Part shown: positions 33,110-46,200 of the stretch, one piece after another
How the letters are laid out: each line of letters starts with the position of its first letter
Position numbering within the stretch: position 1 is the first letter of the stretch
Source: Tachypleus tridentatus
Taxonomy: Eukaryota > Arthropoda > Merostomata > Xiphosura > Limulidae
Length of the DNA stretch: 64,000 bases
Direction: 5' to 3'
NCBI RefSeq assembly: GCF_004210375.1
Contig: NC_134825.1
Location: 682,001 to 746,000, forward strand
Made by a program: the position numbers and the translations under genes
Notes under the pieces: model-generated
What the model was told of the DNA's origin: nothing
Seen by the model: only the letters and a program-made list of their open reading frames with translations
The model's database searches: none

Positions 33110-33633
33110 TAAAAACATAAGTCTTTTAATAATTGCTGTGAGAAATAATACTTATGATAATGAGGCTCCATTTCATCAGATCTGTGGTTCTGTGTGTTCT
33201 CAGATAAGTTATTAAAACAAACAATTTTTATTTCCCAACTCAGTGATTTAAAATTACTATAGGTAATTGCATGTCCCAAGCTGACTTGCTAATACGTACT
33301 CTTTGTATGTTCTAGCCCTGTGACTAATATTAACTTTCTGTGTGTCCTTACGTCAGTGGATAAATCATTTAAAACATATTTCTTCTACGTCCTCAGTTCA
33401 GTAGTTTATATCTTATCTAGGATTTTAAACTCGTATGTCACTTTAAATGTTCCATCTTTAAATACTAGTCTTAAATACATTTGTGAAAGGTTCTGCCAAA
33501 GACCTGACACAGTTTTTGCACAGGCTAACACATTTGTGCTAATCTTGAATTTGGATGAAATTTTGCTACACTATTTCTGACTTGAAAAACAGAAAAACGT
33601 GAAAGAAATGTCCAAGTGAATCAACGTGAAACG
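33110..33633. other. Presumed upstream or intron region; no gene seen
   Basis: Flanks the coding exon of the frameshifted gene on its 5' side. An 86-codon plus-strand open frame lies here, but its composition and lack of splice or start context do not support it. Confidence 0.4.
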
Positions 33634-33750
33634 TTAATTCTATTTTTCTCAGGGTGCAGATGCTATACACGTGGTTAATTCTATTTTTCTCAGGGTACAG
33701 ATGCTATTCACGTGGTTAATTCTATTTTTCTCAGGGTGTTATACACGTGG
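33634..33750. repeat. 41-bp tandem repeat, nearly 3 copies
   Basis: Unit 'ttaattctatttttctcagg' plus 'gtgcagatgctatacacgtgg' (41 bp). The third copy has lost an internal piece ('cagatgct'). Confidence 0.85.
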
Positions 33751-33843
33751 TTGTCCACAATTGCTATAGAAAAATCAAGAAAGTTGTATCCTCAATATAT
33801 CAGCTAATATACCTGTGGAATAATAACCCTCATGCCATCCCAC

Positions 33844-35102
33844 AAGTAATGTTCGAAACTTTAACAAAGAAAGTGCATCATGATTTCTGTCTTTGTAGAA
33901 GGCTTTAACGACTAAAATATGTGGTAGGACGTGTATAAAAATGTTCACACAAATAAAAGAATTTAATCTTACTCCACTTTTTCAGATCATTAATTAAATA
34001 AACTCTTATGAAGATGGATGTGTCTGAGGAGCACATTAGGTATATAATGCTTTATGAGTTTAAGAAAGGCAATAGTGCAGCAGAAACAACACAAAACATT
34101 CAAGGTGTTTATAATACGGAATCTCTTAATGAAAGAAAATATCGAAGATGGTTTCAAAAGTTCAGATCAGGTGACTACAGCTTAAGTGATGCACCACGTT
34201 CAGGTCATCCTGTTGAGTTTAATGATGACTTGTTCTCTGCACTTGATAAAGATTGGGGTGTAACAGTTAAAGAACTATCACAGAAGCTTAATTCAACCCA
34301 TTTAACAGTTCACCGTCATCTGCAATAGCTTGGAAAGGTGTCAAAACTTGGAAAAAAGGGTTCCCCATGATTTGACAGAAGCCAACCTAAGGGCAAAAGT
34401 GGACATTTGCACTTCTCTGCACTTCCGTGAATGTAACTCACCTTTTCTGACAGGTTAGTGACTGGACATAAAAATGGATATTTTATAAAAATGTTAAACG
34501 CCACAGACAATAGCTCAGCGCAGGTACTCTGGCTAAAAGCTCAGCCCAAAATGAACCTCTACCCTAGGAAAGTCTTGTTAAGCATTTGGTGGGATATTGT
34601 TGGTGTGATCCACTTTGAGTTGCTCCCATTCAATGTAACGATTACATCAGACTTCTATTGTCAATAGTTAGAGTGCTGCTTGCATGTTGCACTAAAAGAA
34701 AAGAGGCCTGCTTTGATCAATTGTAAAGGTGTTGTGTTACACCAGGATAACGCACAGCTCCATATAGCAAGAATTACATCTGTGAAGATTCAAGAACTAG
34801 ACTGGGAAAAACTTCCACATCTTCCTTATTCTCCAGACCTTGTCCCATCTGATTATCATCTATTACAAAGTTTGCAGAACTATGTTGATGGAAAAGCACT
34901 TAGAACACATGAAGATGTCAAAACTACCCTCTCTACATTCTTTTCCTCCAAACCTGAAGACTTTTATAAAAGTGGCATTCAGAAGCTTGTGAATCATTGG
35001 CAGGAAGTAATTAATAATAATGGAACATACATTATTGATTAAATAACATTAAAACGTTTGAAATCCTTTCTCGTTTTCTGAACCTCAATCGGACATTACT
35101 TA
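33844..35102 (+). mobile_element. mariner DNA transposon, decayed
   Basis: About 1.26 kb, the usual mariner length, around a mariner transposase pseudogene (34008-35042). Candidate inverted ends: left 'aagtaatgttcgaaactt' at 33844, right (reverse complement) 'taagtaatgtccgattgagg' ending near 35102. The first 13 or so bases agree with one or two mismatches; the inner part is diverged. The element type is certain from the transposase, the exact ends less so. Confidence 0.8.
34008..35042 (+). pseudogene. mariner transposase pseudogene (SETMAR-type D,D34D family)
   Basis: N-terminal helix-turn-helix region: EEHIRYIMLYEFKKGNSA, RKYRRWFQKFRSGDYSL, DAPRSGHPVEF, then VTVKELSQKLNSTHLTVHRH and a stop at 34326. 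The middle is shifted: SDRLVTGHK, where the first catalytic Asp of the usual VTGDE block is replaced by His, then LYPRKVLLSIWWDIVGVIHF (WWD block) and TITSDFYCQ to a stop. The last part, from 34680, keeps VVLHQDNAQLHIA and YSPDLVPSDYHL, with exactly 34 residues between the two Asp (D34D). With a lost first Asp and at least two breaks it is inactive. Confidence 0.9.
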
Positions 35103-35462
35103 ATATTAATTACTTATATATATATATATCAGAAATTTCAGTAAATATAAGACAAGTAAAGGACAAGGTAACACAAAGCTTCTTTGCTAGCCCCAGACTT
35201 AATACAAATGTAATTTCAGTGGAGTTTAAAACATATTTTCAATAAAAACTGTTGTAAGCTGTGTTTTATCATAAGCTGCATATTTTTTGGCCAGAGGAAG
35301 GTATGACGTAACAGAGAATGTCTAAATGGTTATGAATTATTAGTTGTATGAAATAAGAGTTACACTACAACAGATCATTGTTCACTACTGAATTAGTGAG
35401 TTATTTAAAGAAGAAATAAAAGTATGAGAAACTACTATACTTATTACTCCCATCCCTTATGT
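35103..35462. other. No gene seen
   Basis: AT-rich sequence with a short TA run near 35116; no recognised element. Confidence 0.4.
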
Positions 35463-35555
35463 ACTTACACCGCTAAAACAGGGTTTCGATACCCGTGATG
35501 GGCAGAGCAGAGATAGCCCATTGTAGAACTTTCTTCTTAATTCTAAACACACAAA
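35463..35555 (+). mobile_element. SINE family 1 copy
   Basis: Plus strand: 'cttacaccgctaaaacaggg', B-box 'gggtttcgatacccg', tail 'gatgggcagagcagagatag' and 'cccattgtagaactttc', then 'ttaattctaaacacacaaac'. The A-box half is missing. Confidence 0.75.
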
Positions 35556-35591
35556 CTTATTATTTTTGAACTTGGGGACACTAATGAATGT

Positions 35592-35700
35592 ATACCACTA
35601 GTACAGGGGTAAGTCTACGGATTTACAATCAGGGGATCGATTCCCCTCGGTGGGCTCAAGCAGATAGCCCGATGTGGCTTTGCTATAAGAAAACACACAT
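35592..35700 (+). mobile_element. SINE family 3 copy
   Basis: Plus strand: 'agtacaggggtaagtctacg' (A-box region), 'gatttacaatcaggggatcg' and 'attcccctcggtgggctc' (B box), shared tail 'agcagatagcccgatgtgg', 'ctttgctataagaaaacac'. This is the reference copy for family 3 in this window. Confidence 0.8.
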
Positions 35701-35769
35701 ACTAATGAGCTTTCGGCAAACTACTTTATAATGAAGAATAAATAAATAAAAATGTTGCTATCATTACAG

Positions 35770-35872
35770 TTTGTTTGTAGTTAAGAATAACACATCTATA
35801 CGTACTCTGTCCACCACGATTATTTTAACCCGGTTTCTGGCGGTATAAATCCGTAGACTTACCTGTTACTGG
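35770..35872 (-). mobile_element. SINE family 1 copy (diverged)
   Basis: Minus strand: 'aggtaagtctacggattta', 'taccgccagaaaccgggtt' and 'aaaataatcgtggtggacag', then 'agtacgtatagatgtgttat' in place of the usual tail block, which is strongly decayed. Confidence 0.6.
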
Positions 35873-36189
35873 GGTTGGGACGTCACGATATTTTTTTAAA
35901 CATAATAATTCAAAATAACTGGTCTAACAAAACGAAAGATATAATATCTACATTGTCACATTGATACAAGTAGCATTTATATTAAATATTGTTGACTTTG
36001 GACAGAGGTAACATCTCTATTAAGCGTACGGTCACTTATTGACTTTAGCCTAAAGTAATACCTATATTAAGTGTATAGTGAGTTGTTGGCTTTAACCTAA
36101 AATAACATCTCTTAGTACTACATTGTAAGCTATAATTTCTTCCTTTTTACAATAGGAATAGATTAGTCACGAATTAGCTTTGAAGTATG
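35873..36189. other. No gene seen
   Basis: Two loosely similar segments with 'gacttta.cctaaa.taa.ac' suggest a faint repeat; otherwise nothing was recognised. Confidence 0.35.
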
Positions 36190-36320
36190 AAAAACAGACT
36201 GGGTATGGTATTTGTAGGTACAAAAAACAGACTGGGTATGGTATTTGTAGGTACAAAAAAGACTGGGTATGGTATTTGTAGGTACAAAAAACAGACTGGG
36301 TGTGGTATTTGTAGGTACAA
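36190..36320. repeat. 33-bp tandem repeat, 4 copies
   Basis: Unit 'aaaacagactgggtatggt' plus 'atttgtaggtacaa' (33 bp); the third copy lacks two bases. Confidence 0.85.
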
Positions 36321-36399
36321 AACTTGTAGACAAAACTTTAAATATTACTTTTTTAATTAAACCCTCAGTAAATAAATATAAATAAAATTGTCTTGCTAT

Positions 36400-36555
36400 A
36401 GATATTGGTTTGGATGACTGCTGTGCTGTTAAACATATAATTTATGAAATGGTATATCCCTAGTGTGATGATAAATACATTGGTAAACTCTGTCGCTCAG
36501 TACACGAACGTGTTAAAACACATTCGTGTATTTTATTCTAAAGAAGTCATTACTT
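36400..36555 (+). pseudogene. GIY-YIG endonuclease fragment of a third, different PLE
   Basis: Plus-strand translation from about 36434 gives HIIYEMVYP, stop, CDDKYIGKLCRSVHERVKTH and SCILF. IYE, a CDDKYIG core and the Arg/Glu/His pattern are the GIY-YIG domain of Penelope-like elements. The residues differ clearly from the other two copies (FYIGETSRKMETRFKEH), so this is another PLE family. At least two stop codons show it is dead. Too short and broken to appear as an open frame. Confidence 0.7.
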
Positions 36556-36675
36556 ATCAAACATGGTAAAGCAGACAGAACAACTTCGTTTCCTGATTCA
36601 GTTTTGTTATTGTTTGACATTAACTGTTGTTCTGTGTCTGTTTTGATTATTTACATTTTATTAATTTGTATGTAA

Positions 36676-36705
36676 CTCTTGAACAAAGCGTAAAACGAAA
36701 CGTCA
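36676..36705 (+). ncRNA. Partial hammerhead-like relic cut by the assembly gap
   Basis: 'cttgaacaaagcgtaaaacg' followed by 'aaacgtca' resembles the right-hand part of a PLE hammerhead: a degenerate CUGANGA-like core, a short GCG/CG stem II and GAAAC. It lies about 120 nt past the endonuclease fragment, where a pseudo-LTR is expected. The core is mutated and the remainder is in the gap. Confidence 0.3.
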
Positions 36706-37205
36706 NNNNNNNNNNNNNNNNNNNNNNNNNNNNNNNNNNNNNNNNNNNNNNNNNNNNNNNNNNNNNNNNNNNNNNNNNNNNNNNNNNNNNNNNNNNNNNN
36801 NNNNNNNNNNNNNNNNNNNNNNNNNNNNNNNNNNNNNNNNNNNNNNNNNNNNNNNNNNNNNNNNNNNNNNNNNNNNNNNNNNNNNNNNNNNNNNNNNNNN
36901 NNNNNNNNNNNNNNNNNNNNNNNNNNNNNNNNNNNNNNNNNNNNNNNNNNNNNNNNNNNNNNNNNNNNNNNNNNNNNNNNNNNNNNNNNNNNNNNNNNNN
37001 NNNNNNNNNNNNNNNNNNNNNNNNNNNNNNNNNNNNNNNNNNNNNNNNNNNNNNNNNNNNNNNNNNNNNNNNNNNNNNNNNNNNNNNNNNNNNNNNNNNN
37101 NNNNNNNNNNNNNNNNNNNNNNNNNNNNNNNNNNNNNNNNNNNNNNNNNNNNNNNNNNNNNNNNNNNNNNNNNNNNNNNNNNNNNNNNNNNNNNNNNNNN
37201 NNNNN
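36706..37205. other. Assembly gap of 500 N
   Basis: Exactly 500 undetermined bases, a typical placeholder for an unsized scaffold gap. It sits at the left edge of the 50-bp satellite, so more array is probably missing. Open frames spanning the N are meaningless. Confidence 0.98.
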
Positions 37206-40200
37206 TTTAACAGGAGTAACAGTAGTACACATTAGTTGTGCTGTGTTCCTTTCTCTTTAACAGGAGTAACAGTAGTACACATTAGTTGTGCTGTGTTCCT
37301 ATGTCTTTAACAGGAGTAACAGTAGTACACATTAGTTGTGCTGTGTTCCTATGTCTTTAACAGGAGTAACAGTAGTACACATTAGTTGTGCTGTGTTCCT
37401 ATGTCTTTAACAGGAGTAACAGTAGTACACATTAGTTGTGCTGTGTTCCTATGTCTTTAACAGGAGTAACAGTAGTACACATTAGTTGTGCTGTGTTCCT
37501 GTGTCTTTAACAGGAGTAACAGTAGTACACATTAGTTGTGCTGTGTTTCTATGTCTTTAACAGGAGTAACAGTAGTACACATTAGTTGTGCTGTGTTCCT
37601 ATGTCTTTAACAGGAGTAACAGTAGTACACATTAGTTGTGCTGTGTTCCTGTCTTTAACAGGAGTAACAGTAGTACACATTAGTTGTGCTGTGTTCCTCT
37701 TTTGAACAGGAGTAACAGTAGTACACATTAGTTGTGCTGTGTTCCTATGTCTTTAACAGGAGTAACAGTAGTACACATTAGTTGTGCTGTGTTCCTATGT
37801 CTTTAACAGGAGTAACAGTAGTACACATTAGTTGTGCTGTGTTCCTATGTCTTTAACAGGAGTAACAGTAGTACACATTAGTTGTGCTGTGTTCCTGTCT
37901 TTAACAGGAGTAACAGTAGTACACATTAGTTGTGCTGTGTTCCTATCTTTAACAGGAGTAACAGTAGTACACATTAGTTGTGCTGTGTTCCTGTCTTTAA
38001 CAGGAGTAACAGTAGTACACATTAGTTGTTGTGCTTTAACAGGTGTTCCTATGTCTTTAACAGGAGTAACAGTAGTACACATTAGTTGTGCTGTGTTCCT
38101 GTCTTTAACAGGAGTAACAGTAGTACACATTAGTTGTGCTGTGTTCCCTGTCTTTAACAGGAGTAACAGTAGTACACATTAGTTGTGCTGTGTTCTATGT
38201 CTTTAACAGGGTAACAGTAGTACACATTAGTTGTGCTGTGTTCCTGTCTTTAACAGGAGTAACAGTAGTACACATTAGTTGTGCTGTGTTCCTATGTCTT
38301 TAACAAGAGTAACAGTAGTACACACATTAGTTGTGCTGTCTTTAACAGGAGTAACAGTAGTACACATTAGTTGTGCTGTGTTCCTATGTCTTTAACAGGA
38401 GTAACAGTAGTACACATTAGTTGTGCTGTGTTCCTGTCTTTAACAGGAGTAACAGTAGTACACATTAGTTGTGCTGTGTTCCTATGTCTTTAACAGGAGT
38501 AACAGTAGTACACATTAGTTGTGCTGTGTTCCTGTCTTTAACAGGAGTAACAGTAGTACACATTAGTTGTGCTGTGTTCCTGTCTTTAACAGGAGTAACA
38601 GTAGTACACATTAGTTGTGCTGTGTTCCTATGTCTTTAACAGGAGTAACAGTAGTACACATTAGTTGTGCTGTGTTCCTATGTCTTTAACAGGAGTAACA
38701 GTAGTACACATTAGTTGTGCTGTGTTCCTGTCTTTAACAGGAGTAACAGTAGTACACATTAGTTGTGCTGTGTTCCTCTGTCTTTAACAGGAGTAACAGT
38801 AGTACACATTAGTTGTGCTGTGTTCCTATCTTTAACAGGAGTAACAGTAGTACACATTAGTTGTGCTGTGTTCCTATGTCTTTAACAGGAGTAACAGTAG
38901 TACACATTAGTTGTGCTGTGTTCCTATGTCTTTAACAGGAGTAACAGTAGTACACATTAGTTGTGCTGTGTTCCTATGTCTTTAACAGGAGTAACAGTAG
39001 TACACATTAGTTGTGCTGTGTTCCTATGTCTTTAACCAGAGTAACAGGAGTACACATTAGTTGTGCTGTGTTCCTCTCTTAAACAGGAGTCACAGTTGTA
39101 CACATTAGTTGTGCTGTGTTCCTATCTTTTAACAGGAGTAACAGTAGTACACATTAGTTGTGCTGTGTTCCTATGTCTTTAACAGGAGTAACAGTAGTAC
39201 ACATTAGTTGTGCTGTGTACCTATCTTTAACAGGAGTAACAGTAGTACACATTAGTTGTGCTGTGTTCCTATGTCTTTAACAGGAGTAACAGTAGTACAC
39301 ATTAGTTGTGCTGTGTTCCTATGTCTTTAACAGGAGTAACAGTAGTACACATTAGTTGTGCTGTGTTCCTGTCTTTAACAGGAGTAACAGTAGTACACAT
39401 TAGTTGTGCTGTGTTCCTATGTCTTTAACAGGAGTAACAGTAGTACACATTAGTTGTGCTGTGTTCCTATGTCTTTAACAGGAGTAACAGTAGTACACAT
39501 TAGTTGTGCTGTGTTCCTATGTCTTTAACAGGAGTAACAGTAGTACACATTAGTTGTGCTGTGTTCCTATGTCTTTAACAGGAGTAACAGTAGTACACAT
39601 TAGTTGTGCTGTGTTCCTATGTCTTTAACAGGAGTAACAGTAGTACACATTAGTTGTGCTGTGTTCCTATGTCTTTAACAGGAGTAACAGTAGTACACAT
39701 TAGTTGTGCTGTGTTCCTGTCTTTAACAGGAGTAACAGTAGTACACATTAGTTGTGCTGTGTTCCTATGTCTTTAACAGGAGTAACAGTAGTACACATTA
39801 GTTGTGCTGTGTTCCTGTCTTTAACAGGAGTAACAGTAGTACACATTAGTTGTGCTGTGTTCTATGTCTTTAACAGGAGTAACAGTAGTACACATTAGTT
39901 GTGCTGTGTTCCTGTCTTTAACAGGAGTAACAGTAGTACACATTAGTTGTGCTGTGTTCCTATGTCTTTAACAGGAGTAACAGTAGTACACATTAGTTGT
40001 GCTGTGTTCCTATGTCTTTAACAGGAGTAACAGTAGTACACATTAGTTGTGCTGTGTTCCTATGTCTTTAACAGGAGTAACAGTAGTACACATTAGTTGT
40101 GCTGTGTTCCTATGTCTTTAACAGGAGTAACAGTAGTACACATTAGTTGTGCTGTGTTCCTGTCTTTAACAGGAGTAACAGTAGTACACATTAGTTGTGC

Positions 40201-43200
40201 TGTGTTCTATGTCTTTAACAGGAGTAACAGTAGTACACATTAGTTGTGCTGTGTTCCTGTCTTTAACAGGAGTAACAGTAGTACACATTAGTTGTGCTGT
40301 GTTCCTGTCTTTAACAGGAGTAACAGTAGTACACATTAGTTGTGCTGTGTTCCTGTCTTTAACAGGAGTAACAGTAGTACACATTAGTTGTGCTGTGTTC
40401 CTGTCTTTAACAGGAGTAACAGTAGTACACATTAGTTGTGCTGTGTTCCTATGTCTTTAACAGGAGTAACAGTAGTACACATTAGTTGTGCTGTGTTCCT
40501 ATGTCTTTAACAGGAGTAACAGTAGTACACATTAGTTGTGCTGTGTTCCTATCTCTTTAACAGGAGTAACAGTAGTACACATTAGTTGTGCTGTGTTCCT
40601 GTCTTTAACAGGAGTAACAGTAGTACACATTAGTTGTGCTGTGTTCCTATGTCTTTAACAGGAGTAACAGTAGTACACATTAGTTGTGCTGTGTTCCTGT
40701 CTTTAACAGGAGTAACAGTAGTACACATTAGTTGTGCTGTGTGTCTTTAACAGAGTAACAGTAGTACACATTAGTTGTGCTGTGTTCCTATGTCTTTAAC
40801 AGGAGTAACAGTAGTACACATTAGTTGTGCTGTGTTCCTATGTCTTTAACAGGAGTAACAGTAGTACACATTAGTTGTGCTGTGTTCCTGTCTTTAACAG
40901 GAGTAACAGTAGTACACATTAGTTGTGCTGTGTTCCTATGTCTTTAACAGGAGTAACAGTAGTACACATTAGTTGTGCTGTGTTCCTGTCTTTAACAGGA
41001 GTAACAGTAGTACACATTAGTTGTGCTGTGTTCCTATGTCTTTAACAGGAGTAACAGTAGTACACATTAGTTGTGCTGTGTTCCTATGTCTTTAACAGGA
41101 GTAACAGTAGTACACATTAGTTGTGCTGTGTTCCTATGTCTTTAACAGGAGTAACAGTAGTACACATTAGTTGTGCTGTGTTCCTATGTCTTTAACAGGA
41201 GTAACAGTAGTACACATTAGTTGTGCTGTGTTCCTGTCTTTAACAGGAGTAACAGTAGTACACATTAGTTGTGCTGTGTTCTATGTCTTTAACAGGAGTA
41301 ACAGTAGTACACATTAGTTGTGCTGTGTTCCTATGTCTTTAACAGGAGTAACAGTAGTACACATTAGTTGTGCTGTGTTCCTATGTCTTTAACAGGAGTA
41401 ACAGTAGTACACATTAGTTGTGCTGTGTTCCTATGTCTTTAACAGGAGTAACAGTAGTACACATTAGTTGTGCTGTGTTCCTATGTCTTTAACAGGAGTA
41501 ACAGTAGTACACATTAGTTGTGCTGTGTTCCTATGTCTTTAACAGGAGTAACAGTAGTACACATTAGTTGTGCTGTGTTCCTATGTCTTTAACAGGAGTA
41601 ACAGTAGTACACATTAGTTGTGCTGTGTTCTATGTCTTTAACAGGAGTAACAGTAGTAACATTAGTTGTGCTGTGGAGTAACAACAGTAGTACACATTAG
41701 TTGTTCTGTGTTTTTGTCTTTAACAGGAGTAACAGTAGTAGACATTAGTTGTGCTGTGTTGCTATGTCTTTAACAGGAGTAACAGTAGTACACATTAGTT
41801 GTGCTGTGTTCCTATGTCTTTAACAGGAGTAACAGTAGTACACATTAGTTGTGCTGTGTTCCTGTCTTTAACAGGAGTAACAGTAGTACACATTAGTTGT
41901 GCTGTGTTCCTATGTCTTTAACAGGAGTAACAGTAGTACACATTAGTTGTGCTGTGTTCCTATGTCTTTAACAGGAGTAACAGTAGTACACATTAGTTGT
42001 GCTGTGTTCCTATGTCTTTAACAGGAGTAACAGTAGTACACATTAGTTGTGCTGTGTTCCTGTCTTTAACAGGAGTAACAGTAGTACACATTAGTTGTGC
42101 TGTGTTCCTGTCTTTAACAGGAGTAACAGTAGTACACATTAGTTGTGCTGTGTTCTATGTCTTTAACAGGAGTAACAGTAGTACACATTAGTTGTGATGT
42201 GTTCCTGTCTTTAACAGGAGTAACAGTAGTACACATTAGTTGTGCTGTGTTCCCTGTCTTTAACAGGAGTAACAGTAGTACACATTAGTTGTGCTGTGTT
42301 CCTATGTCTTTAACAGGAGTAACAGTAGTACACATTAGTTGTGCTGTGTTCCTGTCTTTAACAGGAGTAACAGTAGTACACATTAGTTGTGCTGTGTTCC
42401 TATGTCTTTAACAGGAATAACAGTAGTACACATTAGTTGTGCTGTGTTTCCTGTCTTTAACAGGAGTAACAGTAGTACACTTTAGTTGTGCTGTGTTCCT
42501 ATGTCTTTAACAGGAGTAACAGTAGTACACATTAGTTGTGCTGTGTTCCTATGTCTTTAACAGGAGTAACAGTAGTACACATTAGTTGTGCTGTGTTCCT
42601 ATGTCTTTAACAGGAGTAACAGTAGTACACATTAGTTGTGCTGTGTTCCTATGTCTTTAACAGGAGTAACAGTAGTACACATTAGTTGTGCTGTGTTCCT
42701 ATGTCTTTAACAGGAGTAACAGTAGTACACATTAGTTGTGCTGTGTTCCTATGTCTTTAACAGGAGTAACAGTAGTACACATTAGTTGTGCTGTGTTCCT
42801 ATGTCTTTAACAGGAGTAACAGTAGTACACATTAGTTGTGCTGTGTTCCTATGTCTTTAACAGGAGTAACAGTAGTACACATTAGTTGTGCTGTGTTCCT
42901 GTCTTTAACAGGAGTAACAGTAGTACACATTAGTTGTGCTGTGTTCCTGTCTTTAACAGGAGTAACAGTAGTACACATTAGTTGTGCTGTGTTCCTGTCT
43001 TTAACAGGAGTAACAGTAGTACACATTAGTTGTGCTGTGTTCCTATGTCTTTAACAGGAGTAACAGTAGTACACATTAGTTGTGCTGTGTTCCTGTCTTT
43101 AACAGGAGTAACAGTAGTACACATTAGTTGTGCTGTGTTCCTATGTCTTTAACAGGAGTAACAGTAGTACACATTAGTTGTGCTGTGTTCCTGTCTTTAA

Positions 43201-46200
43201 CAGGAGTAACAGTAGTACACATTAGTTGTGCTGCTGTGTTCACTATGTCTTTAACAGGAGTAACAGTTGTACACATTAGTTGTGCTGTGTTCCTATGTCT
43301 TTAACAGGAGTAACAGTTGTACACATTAGTTGTGCTGTGTTCCTATGTCTTTAACAGGAGTAACAGTAGTACACATTAGTTGTGCTGTGTTCCTATGTCT
43401 TTAACAGGAGTAACAGTAGTACACATTAGTTGTGCTGTGTTCCTGTCTTTAACAGGAGTAACAGTAGTACACATTAGTTGTGCTGTGTTCCTATGTCTTT
43501 AACAGGAGTAACAGTAGTACACATTAGTTGTGCTGTGTTTAATGTCTTTAGCAGGTGTAACAGTAGTACACATTAGTTGTGCTGTGTTCCTATGTCTTTA
43601 ACAGGAGTAACAGTAGTACACATTAGTTGTGCTGTGTTCTATGTCTTTACCAGGAGTAACAGTAGTACACATTAGTTGTGCTGTGTTCCTATGTCTTTAA
43701 CAGGAGTAACAGTAGTACACATTAGTTGTGCTGTGTTCCATGTCTTTAACAGGAGTAACAGTAGTACACATTAGTTGTGCTGTGTTCCTATGTCTTTAAC
43801 AGGAGTAACAGTAGTACACATTAGTTGTGCTGTGTTCCTATGTCTTTAACAGGAGTAACAGTAGTACACATTAGTTGTGCTGTGTTCCTATGTCTTTAAC
43901 AGGAGTAACAGTAGTACACATTAGTTGTGCTGTGTTCCTATGTCTTTAACAGGAGTAACAGTAGTACACATTAGTTGTGCTGTGTTCCTATGTCTTTAAC
44001 AGGAGTAACAGTAGTACACATTAGTTGTGCTGTGTTCCTATGTCTTTAACAGGAGTAACAGTAGTACACATTAGTTGTGCTGTGTTCCTGTCTTTAACAG
44101 GAGTAACAGTAGTACACATTAGTTGTGCTGTGTTCCTGTCTTTAACAGGAGTAACAGTAGTACACATTAGTTGTGCTGTGTTCCTGTCTTTAACAGGAGT
44201 AACAGTAGTACACATTAGTTGTGCTGTGTTCCTATGTCTTTAACAGGAGTAACAGTAGTACACATTAGTTGTGCTGTGTTCCTATGTCTTTAACAGGAGT
44301 AACAGTAGTACACATTAGTTGTGCTGTGTTCCTATGTCTTTAACAGGAGTAACAGTAGTACACATTAGTTGTGCTGTGTTCCTATGTCTTTAACAGGAGT
44401 AACAGTAGTACACATTAGTTGTGCTGTGTTCCTGTCTTTAACAGGAGTAACAGTAGTACACATTAGTTGTGCTGTGTTCCTATTTAACAGGAGTAACAGT
44501 TTAACAGGAGTAACAGTAGTACACATTAGTTGTGCTGTGTTCCTATGTCTTTAACAGGAGTAACAGTAGTACACATTAGTTGTGCTGTGTTCCTATGTCT
44601 TTAACAGGAGTAACAGTAGTACACATTAGTTGTGCTGTGTTCCTATGTCTTTAACAGGAGTAACAGTAGTACACATTAGTTGTGCTGTGTTCCTATGTCT
44701 TTAACAGGAGTAACAGTAGTACACATTAGTTGTGCTGTGTTCCTATGTCTTTAACAGGAGTAACAGTAGTACACATTAGTTGTGCTGTGTTCCTATGTCT
44801 TTAACAGGAGTAACAGTAGTACACATTAGTTGTGCTGTGTTCCTATGTCTTTAACAGGAGTAACAGTAGTACACATTAGTTGTGCTGTGTTCCTATGTCT
44901 TTAACAGGAGTAACAGTAGTACACATTAGTTGTGCTGTGTTCCTGTCTTTAACAGGAGTAACAGTAGTACACATTAGTTGTGCTGTGTTCCTATGTCTTT
45001 AACAGGAGTAACAGTAGTACACATTAGTTGTGCTGTGTTCCTATGTCTTTAACAGGAGTAACAGTAGTACACATTAGTTGTGCTGTGTTCCTATGTCTTT
45101 AACAGGAGTAACAGTAGTACACATTAGTTGTGCTGTGTTCCTATGTCTTTAACAGGAGTAACAGTAGTACACATTAGTTGTGCTGTGTTCCTATGTCTTT
45201 AACAGGAGTAACAGTAGTACACATTAGTTGTGCTGTGTTCCTATGTCTTTAACAGGAGTAACAGTAGTACACATTAGTTGTGCTGTGTTCCTATGTCTTT
45301 AACAGGAGTAACAGTAGTACACATTAGTTGTGCTGTGTTCCTATGTCTTTAACAGGAGTAACAGTAGTACACATTAGTTGTGCTGTGTTCCTGTCTTTAA
45401 CAGGAGTAACAGTAGTACACATTAGTTGTGCTGTGTTCCTATGTCTTTAACAGGAGTAACAGTAGTACACATTAGTTGTGCTGTGTTCCTGTCTTTAACA
45501 GGAGTAACAGTAGTACACATTAGTTGTGCTGTGTTCCTGTCTTTAACAGGAGTAACAGTAGTACACATTAGTTGTGCTGTGTTCCTGTCTTTAACAGGAG
45601 TAACAGTAGTACACATTAGTTGTGCTGTGTTCCTATGTCTTTAACAGGAGTAACAGTAGTACACATTAGTTGTGCTGTGTACCTATCTTTAACAGGAGTA
45701 ACAGTAGTACACATTAGTTGTGCTGTGTTCCTATGTCTTTAACAGGAGTAACAGTAGTACACATTAGTTGTGCTGTGTTCCTATGTCTTTAACAGGAGTA
45801 ACAGTAGTACACATTAGTTGTGCTGTGTTCCTATGTCTTTAACAGGAGTAACAGTAGTACACATTAGTTGTGCTGTGTTCCTATGTCTTTAACAGGAGTA
45901 ACAGTAGTACACATTAGTTGTGCTGTGTTCCTATGTCTTTAACAGGAGTAACAGTAGTACACATTAGTTGTGCTGTGTTCCTGTCTTTAACAGGAGTAAC
46001 AGTAGTACACATTAGTTGTGCTGTGTTCCTGTCTTTAACAGGAGTAACAGTAGTACACATTAGTTGTGCTGTGTTCCTGTCTTTAACAGGAGTAACAGTA
46101 GTACACAGTTGTGCTGTGTGCTTTGTAACAGTTCACATTAGTTGTGCTGTTAACAGTCTTTAACAGTAGTACACATTAGTTGTGCTGTGTTCCTATGTCT

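Noticed and set aside
33320..33580. 86-codon plus-strand frame
   Set aside because: AT-rich composition, no recognised motif, no splice or poly(A) context; it lies upstream of a gene on the other strand.
36627..37235. Open frames of about 200 codons across the N gap
   Set aside because: Almost all codons are undetermined bases.
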